This document shows positions 1 to 6,417 of a stretch of DNA of 7,054 nt, piece after piece; the first letter of the stretch is position 1; every line of letters starts with the position of its first letter. This stretch comes from an uncultured Oscillospiraceae bacterium. GTDB lineage: Bacteria; Bacillota; Clostridia; Oscillospirales; Oscillospiraceae. The stretch spans positions 1-7,054 of the forward strand of contig CAKTPC010000102.1 of the NCBI GenBank assembly GCA_934590505.1. The letters run 5' to 3'. Under the pieces are notes generated by a model that saw only the letters and a program-made list of their open reading frames with translations, made no database searches and was not told the origin of the DNA. The translations under genes and the position numbers were made by a program.

Positions 1-2420
1 GTAATGAACTCGCTGTGGCAGCACTTGGGGCAGACATAGTGCGGCGGCAGGGAGTTGACCTCCGTGATGCCGGACATGTACGCGACGATCGAGGAGCCGA
101 CGCTGCCTCGGCTGCCGACCAGATAGCCGTTTTCGAGAGAGTTCTGCACGAGCTTCTGGGCAGACATGTATATGACATCGTAGCTGTGGTCAAGGATCGT
201 GTTCAGCTCAATGTCAACGCGCTCCTGAACTATCTTCGGCGGGTTCTCGCCGTAAATGCGGTGCATCTTGGTATAGACGAGGTCCTTCAGCTCCTCCGCC
301 GAGTGCTCTATCTTCGGCGGGAACAGCTCCTTCGGCAGCAGCTCTATGGGTTCAACCTGATCTGCGATGGCGCGGGTGTTCGTGATGACGACTTCCTTTG
401 CCGTCTCCTCGCCGAGATAGGCAAACTCCGCTAACATCTCATTTGTTGTGCGGAAGTATATGGGGCAGCCGCGGTCGGCATCCGGAAACTTCTTTGCTGC
501 TTGGAGTATCTTGCGGTACTGCTCGTCCTCGGGATCGAGGAAGTGAACATCGGACGCGGCGATGACGGGTTTGCCGAGCTCGCGGCCAAGCTCAAGGATA
601 GTGCGGTTATACTCCTGCAGGACCTTCACGTCGCTGACCGTGCCGTTATCGACGAGGAAGCCGTTATTGCAGATAGGCTGGATCTCAAGATAGTCATAGA
701 ATGAAGCTATCTTCTTGAGCTCCTTTTTGCTCGCGCCCTTCATGACCGCGCTGTAAAGCTCGCCCATGCCGCAGGCAGAGCCGACGAGGATACCTTCGCG
801 GTGCTGGATAAGCAGGCTCTTAGGTATGGTCGGGTTGCGGTGGAAGTACTTGAGATAGGACTGGGAGATCATCTCATAGAGGTTCTTGAGCCCCTTGCGG
901 TTCTTCACCAGCAGGATCATGTGATAGCTCTTGGCAACGTCTGTGCGCTTGAGCTTATGGTAAATGGTCTCTATATCGTCGACGGTTTTTGCGCCCTGCT
1001 GATGGAGCATCGGGAGGAACTTGCCCATCATGCGCGCGACGACCATAGCGTCGTCCGAGGCGCGGTGGTGGTTAAACTGCGGCAGACCGAGGTGGTTGGA
1101 GACGATATCGAGCTTGAAGCGCTTGAGGTCGGGAAGCAGTGCCTGAGACAGCGCGAGCGTATCAAGGAACACCGGAGAGAACTTCAGCCCCTGCCGGTTC
1201 GCCGCAGCGGTCATGAAGCCGACGTCAAAATGCGCGTTGTGCGCGATGATGGGACGGTCGCCGATGAAGTCGATGAACATCTGCATGGCTTCCTTTTCCT
1301 TGGGCGCGCCAGCAACGTCGCTGTCGCGGATGCCGGTGAGCTGGGTGATGTCCGGCGGGATGTGGCGCTCGGGGTCGACGAAGGTGTTGAACACCTGTTT
1401 TATCTCCGTGCCGGAGAAAATGATCGCGCCTATTTCGGTCATGCGGTCGTTCATCGCGTTGAGGCCGGTCGTCTCTATATCGAAGGCGACAAACTCCGTA
1501 TCGAGCGGGAGCTTGCTCTTGCCGATAACGGCGCTGTTGCCGTCCATGTCGTTTACAAAATAGCACTCCTCGCCGTAGATGATCTTGACGCCGTGCTTCT
1601 TGCCGGCCTTCCACATATCAGGGAAGGCCTGCGCGACGCCGTGGTCGGTGACGGCGATGGCGGGCATGCCCCAATAGGCTGCACGCGCGACGATCGCATC
1701 CGGGTCGGTGAGCGCGTCGAGAGTAGAAAAGCGCGTGTGCATGTGCAGCTCGACACGCTTTTCCTCGGCATTGTCGGGACGGATATAGCGCTTGCCCTTC
1801 ATGATGTTGCGCGGGTCGAGCACCATATCATCGTCGTACTTGGAATAGATTATCTCACCCTGAACGACGACATGGTCACCCTTTTTGAGCTTGTCGATAA
1901 TGCTCTGGTCGTCCTCAGAGCGGAGAAAGCGCGAGACGCGCACGGAGTTCGTGCGGTCGGTGATATCAAAGCACAGTACGGCGCTGCCGCGCTTTGCAAG
2001 AATACGGCTCGTGACATCAACAACGTCGCCCTCGACGGTGACTTTGCCGGATTCGAGCGTCAGCGTGTTCATCGGGACGGGGCGTTGCTTTATCGCCCTG
2101 CCCATGAGCACATCGCCAGTCGGCTTTGCGCCGCTCTGCGGGGCGTTTGCGGTGACGGCGGGGCTGGAAGCGCGCACCGTGCGCGGATAGTCCGGCACGA
2201 TGCCGACGGCGCTCAGGCCGTAGTCATCCCGGATGCGGCTGCTTATCGTGGCAATGTCCACAGGGGAGGGCATGGACGCAAACCAGGCGCAGATGCTCAG
2301 GGTCATTTCGCCTGAGTCCACCTGCACCTCGGTCACGTATGCTTTATCGAGCCCGCCTGCGGAGCCCGCAAGGCTCGCACAGCCGGGGAAAATAGTCAGA
2401 AATGGGGTATGCTCGCTCAT
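1..2420 (-). CDS. polC: DNA polymerase III alpha subunit, PolC type, N-terminal 806 residues (3' end cut)
   Basis: PolC is the Gram-positive replicative DNA polymerase with a built-in proofreading exonuclease. The frame is open from ATG 2420 to the left edge. Order: a poorly conserved N-terminal stretch (1-115); an OB-fold region (about 119-206); a PHP domain (from ELHMHTRFSTLD at 224-235, DHG 259-261, E285) split by a DEDDh exonuclease. The exonuclease has D314 and E316 (FDIETTGLN), D399 (HNAHFD), and H452 and D457 (HHRASDDA). PHP then resumes (about 500-690), with ASDVHFL giving D624 and H626. The polymerase core begins at VGSRGSVGSS (768-777) and the zinc-binding CPKC (C797, C800) ends the window. 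The palm aspartates and C-terminal domains lie outside. The start shares ATGA with the ispG stop, and there is no strong ribosome binding site. The exonuclease Asp is residue 425 in B. subtilis, so the N-terminus is about 111 residues shorter here. Confidence 0.97.
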   Translation of the reverse strand, partial: MSEHTPFLTIFPGCASLAGSAGGLDKAYVTEVQVDSGEMTLSICAWFASMPSPVDIATISSRIRDDYGLSAVGIVPDYPRTVRASSPAVTANAPQSGAKPTGDVLMGRAIKQRPVPMNTLTLESGKVTVEGDVVDVTSRILAKRGSAVLCFDITDRTNSVRVSRFLRSEDDQSIIDKLKKGDHVVVQGEIIYSKYDDDMVLDPRNIMKGKRYIRPDNAEEKRVELHMHTRFSTLDALTDPDAIVARAAYWGMPAIAVTDHGVAQAFPDMWKAGKKHGVKIIYGEECYFVNDMDGNSAVIGKSKLPLDTEFVAFDIETTGLNAMNDRMTEIGAIIFSGTEIKQVFNTFVDPERHIPPDITQLTGIRDSDVAGAPKEKEAMQMFIDFIGDRPIIAHNAHFDVGFMTAAANRQGLKFSPVFLDTLALSQALLPDLKRFKLDIVSNHLGLPQFNHHRASDDAMVVARMMGKFLPMLHQQGAKTVDDIETIYHKLKRTDVAKSYHMILLVKNRKGLKNLYEMISQSYLKYFHRNPTIPKSLLIQHREGILVGSACGMGELYSAVMKGASKKELKKIASFYDYLEIQPICNNGFLVDNGTVSDVKVLQEYNRTILELGRELGKPVIAASDVHFLDPEDEQYRKILQAAKKFPDADRGCPIYFRTTNEMLAEFAYLGEETAKEVVITNTRAIADQVEPIELLPKELFPPKIEHSAEELKDLVYTKMHRIYGENPPKIVQERVDIELNTILDHSYDVIYMSAQKLVQNSLENGYLVGSRGSVGSSIVAYMSGITEVNSLPPHYVCPKCCHSEFI

Positions 2421-3487
2421 GCCTTACCGTCCGTTCCGTCGCTGTTAATGAGGTCGAGCAGGCGATCGCACAGCTCCTCATACGGATATGTACCGAGGAC
2501 CTGCCCCTTCTTGAACAGCAGTCCCTTGCCTTTGCCGCCGGCGATGCCGTAATCGGCTTCGCGCGCCTCGCCCGGACCGTTCACGACACAGCCCATGACG
2601 GCGACGGTGATGTCCCGGTCGAGCTTGCCGACGCGCTTTTCCACCTCGGTCGCAAGGGAGATGAGGTCGATCTCCGTTCTGCCGCAGGTCGGGCAGGAGA
2701 CAAAGCGCACACCGCCCGGGCGCAGCCCAGCGGCCTTGACGATGGCGATACCGGCGCTGACTTCCTTGACGGGGTCAGCCGTCAGGGAGACGCGGATCGT
2801 GTTGCCGATGCCCTCGCACAGCAGAGTACCGATGCCGACGGCGGACTGGATGGTCCCGTTCCACTCGGTGCCGGTCTCGGTGACACCGAGGTGCAGAGGA
2901 TAATTGAAGGTATCGGCGGCGAGGCGGTAGGCAGCAACGGTGAGCGGCACGGAGGAGGACTTCATCGAAATGCAGATATCGTCAAAGTCATAGCGCTCGA
3001 GCAGCTCCGCGTGCCCCTTCGCACTCTCGACAAGAGCTTCAGGGCAGGGGTGGCCGTACTTTTCGAGCAGACCCTTTTCAAGACTGCCCGCGTTCACGCC
3101 GATGCGGATGGGGATATTGTGCCTGCGGCAAGCCTCGGCAACGGCCTTGACGTTCTCGGGCGCGCCGATGTTGCCGGGGTTGATGCGTATCTTATCGATG
3201 CCGCGCTCGGCGGCTTCGAGAGCGAGACGGTAGTCAAAATGAATATCCGCGACGAGCGGGACGCTCACCTGCTCCTTTATAGCGGAGACGGCCTTAGCCG
3301 ATTCCATATCCGGCAGCGCGATGCGCACGATGTCAGCACCCGCGGTCTGCATGGCCTTTATCTGTGCGACTGTTGCGTCAACGTCCCAGGTCTTGGTGTT
3401 GCACATGGTCTGCACGGAGACGGGCGCGCCGCCGCCTATCTCGACGCTCCCGGCCTTTATCTTTTTTACTGTATCTCTCTTATTCAT
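2417..3487 (-). CDS. ispG: (E)-4-hydroxy-3-methylbut-2-enyl-diphosphate synthase (GcpE)
   Basis: IspG is the iron-sulfur enzyme that reductively opens 2-C-methyl-D-erythritol 2,4-cyclodiphosphate to give HMBPP, the penultimate MEP-pathway step, in the cytosol. The 356-residue protein is the short bacterial form: a TIM-barrel domain (about 1-255) with VPLVADIHFDYRLAL (76-90) and KIRINPGNIG (99-108), then a C-terminal [4Fe-4S] domain. Cluster ligands are C265 and C268 (SCPTCGRTE), C300 (MGCVVNGPGE) and E307. The conserved Arg/Asn block before the cluster (RFVSCPTCGR) is intact. The position usually held by Thr in the MTNT motif is Cys (C29), probably a harmless variant. The ATG at 3487 shares one base with the rseP stop (TAATG). 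Only a weak AGGA lies 13 bases upstream, so coupling to rseP translation is likely. Its TGA overlaps the polC ATG. Confidence 0.98.
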   Translation of the reverse strand: MNKRDTVKKIKAGSVEIGGGAPVSVQTMCNTKTWDVDATVAQIKAMQTAGADIVRIALPDMESAKAVSAIKEQVSVPLVADIHFDYRLALEAAERGIDKIRINPGNIGAPENVKAVAEACRRHNIPIRIGVNAGSLEKGLLEKYGHPCPEALVESAKGHAELLERYDFDDICISMKSSSVPLTVAAYRLAADTFNYPLHLGVTETGTEWNGTIQSAVGIGTLLCEGIGNTIRVSLTADPVKEVSAGIAIVKAAGLRPGGVRFVSCPTCGRTEIDLISLATEVEKRVGKLDRDITVAVMGCVVNGPGEAREADYGIAGGKGKGLLFKKGQVLGTYPYEELCDRLLDLINSDGTDGKA

Positions 3488-4545
3488 TATCTCGTCACTA
3501 TCCTGATTATATCATTGAACATTATGACTGCCATCAGTCCCAGCAGGAGCACCATGCCCGCTGCATGGATATAGCCTTCATACTTCGGATCGAGCTTCTT
3601 TTTGCTTACCGTTTCGATTACCCATGTCACGAGCAGGAGGAACACTCTGCCGCCGTCAAGTGCCGGGATCGGCAGCATGTTCATTATTGCGAGGTTCACC
3701 GCAATGAAGGCCGTGAAATAGAAGATGCGGTAGAAGGCGTCGGCGGTAGACTCTGCCTGCTCGCCCGTCTCGGCCATCATATCGACAATGCCGACGGGGC
3801 CGGCCATATCCTTCATGCCGACGTCACCGCGCACAAGCTCCTTCAGGCCGAGCCAGACCCAGCGGCCGAACTCCATCGTCGTGTTCCACGAGTTCTCAAG
3901 CTTCACGCCGAGGGTGGCTTCGTCATAGCCGAAGTAGAAGCCGTACATTTTCTGTGTCTGGCCGGGATATTCCAGCGGCGTGAGCGCGAAATCACTGAGC
4001 TTCACCTTTTTCCCGTCGCGGATGACGACGAGGTCATAGGTGCCGTCGCCCTGACTGAGAAAGTCGCTGACATCATAAAACTGATAGATACGGTGGCCGT
4101 CGATTTTATAGAACCTGTCGCCGACCTGAAGTCCCTCGCTGCTCTCGTAGGGGCAGCCGTCCATGAAGCCGGTGATCTCCGCGGAGCGGAAAGCGTAGGC
4201 ATTGGAATAGAGGATGATAACTATGAGCAGGCCGAGCAGGAAGTTCATGGCCGCGCCCGCGACGAGGATGATGATGCGCTTCCACGCCGCCTGATTCATG
4301 AACGCGCGCGGATCGTCGGACACTTCGTCCTCCCCGGCCATGGCGCAGAAGCCTCCGAATGGGATGCAGCGCAGAGAATAGACCGTTTCACCCTTCTGCT
4401 TTTGCAGGATGGCGGGCCCCATGCCGAGCGCGAATTCCTCGACTCTGACGCCGCAGGCCTTCGCCGCGGCGAAGTGCCCGAGCTCATGGACGCCGACGAG
4501 TACGCCGAAAAGAAGTATTGCCAGTGCGATGTAAAGAACAGTCAT
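3487..4545 (-). CDS. rseP: Site-2 family intramembrane zinc metalloprotease (RIP protease)
   Basis: A 352-residue membrane protease of the RseP/RasP (M50B) family, which cleaves substrates such as anti-sigma factors or signal-peptide remnants within the membrane. The first transmembrane segment (residues 3-19) runs into the HELGH zinc motif, with H20 and H24 as ligands and E21 catalytic; IPFGGFCAM (61-69) and GEDE follow. A second membrane segment spans about 90-113. A PDZ-like domain with GLQVGDRFYKIDG lies near 138-150 and extends to about 185. AGPVGIV (248-254), then NMLPIPALDGGR (289-300) supplies the third zinc ligand D297. The last membrane segment is at about 328-348. The start ATG overlaps the dxr stop as ATGA, with GGAG 11 bases upstream. 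The PDZ domain is single, as in Gram-positive members, whereas E. coli RseP has two. The in vivo substrate cannot be read from this window. Confidence 0.96.
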   Translation of the reverse strand: MTVLYIALAILLFGVLVGVHELGHFAAAKACGVRVEEFALGMGPAILQKQKGETVYSLRCIPFGGFCAMAGEDEVSDDPRAFMNQAAWKRIIILVAGAAMNFLLGLLIVIILYSNAYAFRSAEITGFMDGCPYESSEGLQVGDRFYKIDGHRIYQFYDVSDFLSQGDGTYDLVVIRDGKKVKLSDFALTPLEYPGQTQKMYGFYFGYDEATLGVKLENSWNTTMEFGRWVWLGLKELVRGDVGMKDMAGPVGIVDMMAETGEQAESTADAFYRIFYFTAFIAVNLAIMNMLPIPALDGGRVFLLLVTWVIETVSKKKLDPKYEGYIHAAGMVLLLGLMAVIMFNDIIRIVTR

Positions 4546-5690
4546 TTACCGAAATTCTCCATGACATAGGCTCTGGCGGCGGCGTCCGCCTCCAGAACGG
4601 TTTCCATATCGGAAGCGTCGACCGCTCCCAGCTTTGCCACGGCTCCCGCCGCGGCGTCATAAATGCGGTTATAGCCCAGCTCATGACGCAGGAACATACC
4701 CACGGCGACCTCGTTTGCCGCGCTCATCACGCAGGGAGCCGTGCCGCCGGTACGGGCGCAGTCCATCGCAAGACCGAGGCAGGGGGTCTTTTCAAGGTCG
4801 GGCGCTTCAAAGGTGAGGTCGCGCAGCTTGGTAAAATCAAGGTGCTCGAACATCGAGGCTTTGCGCTCGGGGTAGGTCAGGGCAAGCTGGATGGGAAGCC
4901 CCATATCCGGCACGCCGAGCTGCGCGATAACCGTGCCGTCGACCAGCTCTACCATAGAGTGTATGACGCTCTGCGGGTGGATTACCACCTGAATATCATC
5001 GGGCGTGACGGAGAACAGGTGCATGGCCTCGATGAATTCAAGGCCCTTGTTCATCATCGTCGCGCTGTCGACAGATATCTTCGCGCCCATGCTCCAGTTG
5101 GGGTGCTTGACAGCCTGTTCGGGCGTGACGTCCTCAAGCTCACTCCTCGCCTTACCGCGGAACGGGCCGCCGGAGCCCGTGAGGAGGATCTTTTTGAGTT
5201 CGCCCTTTTTCCTGCCCATGAGGCACTGGAAGATGGCCGAGTGCTCGGAGTCGACCGGGACTATTTCCGTGCCCTTTTCGTTGGCGCGCGCCATGACGAT
5301 ATCGCCCGCGCAGACGAGAGTCTCCTTATTCGCAAGGGCGATGCGCTTTTTAGCATCTATGGCGGCGAGAGTCGGGCGGAGCCCGACGGAACCTGACACG
5401 GCGGTCACGACGCAGTCAGTGCCGTCCATGCACGCGGCCTCGATAAGACCATCCATACCGGAGCCGACACGGATATCGGTGTCGGCGACAGCGATCTTGA
5501 ACTGCTTTGCCGCCGCCTCGTCGTAAACGGCGACGAACTTCGGGCGCAGGCGGCGCGCCTGCTCTTCGAGCATGTCTATTTTCCTGTTCGCCGTAAGCGC
5601 CGCAACGGGCATGCCGATATGCTCGGCAACGGCGATGGTCTGCCGGCCTATCGAGCCGGTACAGCCAAGGATCGAAATGGACTTTACCAT
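4542..5690 (-). CDS. dxr: 1-deoxy-D-xylulose 5-phosphate reductoisomerase
   Basis: Dxr carries out the first committed MEP-pathway step, the NADPH-dependent rearrangement and reduction of DXP to 2-C-methyl-D-erythritol 4-phosphate, in the cytosol; it is the target of fosmidomycin. The protein has 382 residues, close to the usual family length. An N-terminal Rossmann motif ILGCTGSIGRQT (residues 7-18) binds NADPH, and LANKETLV (119-126) follows. Metal ligands match D147 and E149 (VDSEH) and E218 (NKGLE), equivalent to E. coli D150, E152 and E231. TGSGGPF (171-177), the flexible-loop HPNWSMG (196-202) and HPQSVIHSMVE (238-248) are intact. The C-terminal helical domain (about 300-382) contains SAANEVAV. 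The start is ATG at 5690 with AGAGG 8 bases upstream. It follows the only real gap in the cluster, and its TGA overlaps the rseP ATG by four bases. Nothing is missing. Confidence 0.98.
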   Translation of the reverse strand: MVKSISILGCTGSIGRQTIAVAEHIGMPVAALTANRKIDMLEEQARRLRPKFVAVYDEAAAKQFKIAVADTDIRVGSGMDGLIEAACMDGTDCVVTAVSGSVGLRPTLAAIDAKKRIALANKETLVCAGDIVMARANEKGTEIVPVDSEHSAIFQCLMGRKKGELKKILLTGSGGPFRGKARSELEDVTPEQAVKHPNWSMGAKISVDSATMMNKGLEFIEAMHLFSVTPDDIQVVIHPQSVIHSMVELVDGTVIAQLGVPDMGLPIQLALTYPERKASMFEHLDFTKLRDLTFEAPDLEKTPCLGLAMDCARTGGTAPCVMSAANEVAVGMFLRHELGYNRIYDAAAGAVAKLGAVDASDMETVLEADAAARAYVMENFGK

Positions 5691-5698
5691 TTTAGTTT

Positions 5699-5703
5699 CC
5701 TCT
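5699..5703 (-). promoter_or_regulatory. Ribosome binding site of dxr
   Basis: AGAGG on the minus strand sits 8 bases before the dxr ATG at 5690. It is a clear intergenic site, in contrast to the overlapping starts elsewhere in the cluster, and suggests dxr can be translated independently of the upstream genes. Confidence 0.7.
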
Positions 5704-5710
5704 TTTCTTA

Positions 5711-5727
5711 GGTATATAATACATACC
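5711..5727 (-). repeat. 17-bp near-palindrome overlapping the candidate -10 box of dxr
   Basis: The minus strand reads GGTATGTATTATATACC. Seven positions on each side can pair (one is a G-T pair) around an ATT centre. The left arm is the second copy of the 9-bp tandem unit minus its first base. No T-run follows, so it is not a rho-independent terminator; as DNA it could be an operator half-site pair. This is a sequence observation with no known regulator attached. Confidence 0.4.
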
Positions 5728-5743
5728 GTACATACCGTTTCAG
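5716..5743 (-). promoter_or_regulatory. Possible internal promoter ahead of dxr
   Basis: On the minus strand CTGAAA (5743-5738, 4 of 6 to TTGACA) is followed after 16 bases by TATTAT (5721-5716, 5 of 6 to TATAAT). A start about 7 bases downstream would leave a leader of roughly 20 bases, enough for the dxr ribosome binding site at 5703-5699. The box overlaps the end of the AlkD-like gene. The spacer is nearly filled by a 9-bp tandem repeat. An AT-rich gap can produce such matches by chance, so this is a candidate only. Confidence 0.3.
5720..5737 (-). repeat. Two perfect tandem copies of a 9-bp unit in the gap before dxr
   Basis: The minus strand reads CGGTATGTA twice without interruption (plus strand TACATACCG twice). 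It lies in the only intergenic gap of the window and falls between the candidate -35 and -10 boxes. It could be a regulator site or a simple slippage duplication; the sequence alone cannot tell. Confidence 0.8.
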
Positions 5744-6417
5744 ATTCTCAGCGTTCTGAGGTACGCCTTGTGTTCATCGCTTACGCGGTAGCTCTCGATG
5801 GATTTCCGGATAGCCTTGTTGTGCGTCCATTTATCGAGCCGCCTATTTTCGATATACGGCAGTGCAGCGTCATACTGCTTTGCAAGCGCCGTCGCGAAGA
5901 ACCACGCCTGCATCATGCGCAGGTAGTATTCCTCACTGCGGATGTCCGAAACCCAGTCGAGATATTCTGCCTTAAACTCCACATCCAGATAATGCGTCAT
6001 TAGCGTCTCCATGCCAAAACGGCAGGTGTAGGTGTGCTCACTGTCCATCCAGCGGCGGATGTTATCGATCAGATCTGCCGGGTGCTTTTTGAAGGAAAGC
6101 GGCCTTATAAGGTCGCAGGTCGCCCAGTTGTCCACATAGGGCAGGAAAGCGTCGAGCGCGGCGACGGCGTCGGAATAGTCCTTTATCTCGTTTATGAGCA
6201 TGCCGTGCAGGTCGTTCTCATCGAAATACTCATGCGGAAGCGTGCGCATGAACTCAACTGCCTCCGGCGTCCCGGCAAGCTTTTTAGCATAGCCGCGGAT
6301 GGCGGGCTTGCGGATGCCGATGATCGTTTCCTTCGGAACTGTCGGCAGCAGACCCGCGTGAAAGTCCCGGTACTTCTTATCCTGGAGCGCGAAGAGCTCA
6401 GACTGTATCGGCGTCAC
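5740..6417 (-). CDS. AlkD-like DNA alkylation repair protein (HEAT-like repeat DNA glycosylase family)
   Basis: A 225-residue, probably cytosolic protein of the DNA alkylation repair family related to AlkD, which excises positively charged alkylated bases such as 7-methylguanine and 3-methyladenine. It opens with a typical family N-terminus (IQSELFALQDKKYRDF, then PTVPKETIIGIRKPAIR) and is almost wholly helical, as expected for a HEAT-like solenoid. VDNWATCDLI places W98 and D102 with the same W-x3-D spacing as the W109/D113 pair important in Bacillus cereus AlkD; W172 in MMQAWFFATAL may match its W187. The C-terminal NKAIRKSIESYR is also family-typical. The start is GTG at 6417, inside the uppS stop (GTGA), chosen because the N-terminal motif begins right there and a GGGGTG lies 8 bases upstream. 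Hand-counted G+C is about 55% against about 60% for sampled dxr. It sits where cdsA usually lies. The exact substrate is inferred, and some family members are uncharacterised. Confidence 0.88.
   Translation of the reverse strand: MTPIQSELFALQDKKYRDFHAGLLPTVPKETIIGIRKPAIRGYAKKLAGTPEAVEFMRTLPHEYFDENDLHGMLINEIKDYSDAVAALDAFLPYVDNWATCDLIRPLSFKKHPADLIDNIRRWMDSEHTYTCRFGMETLMTHYLDVEFKAEYLDWVSDIRSEEYYLRMMQAWFFATALAKQYDAALPYIENRRLDKWTHNKAIRKSIESYRVSDEHKAYLRTLRI

Noticed and set aside
801..2315. Long plus-strand reading frame of 504 codons opposite polC
   Set aside because: Its codons are exactly in register with polC codons, so its stops correspond to polC TTA, CTA and TCA codons, which are rare in GC-rich genes. 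It has no family motif, while the minus strand encodes clear PolC domains.
2402..4569. Plus-strand frames of 390 and 401 codons opposite ispG and rseP
   Set aside because: They are the same register shadow of the real minus-strand genes. They overlap each other and show His/Arg/Asp-rich sequence with no domain, as expected for antisense reading.
4518..5396. Plus-strand frame of 292 codons opposite dxr
   Set aside because: It is in codon register with dxr, and it ends at a TCA serine codon of dxr read backwards. No independent evidence of coding.
5711..5727. Transcription terminator after the AlkD-like gene
   Set aside because: The possible hairpin is AT-rich with a 3-base loop and a G-T pair, and the following bases are purine-rich rather than a T-run, so termination is unlikely.
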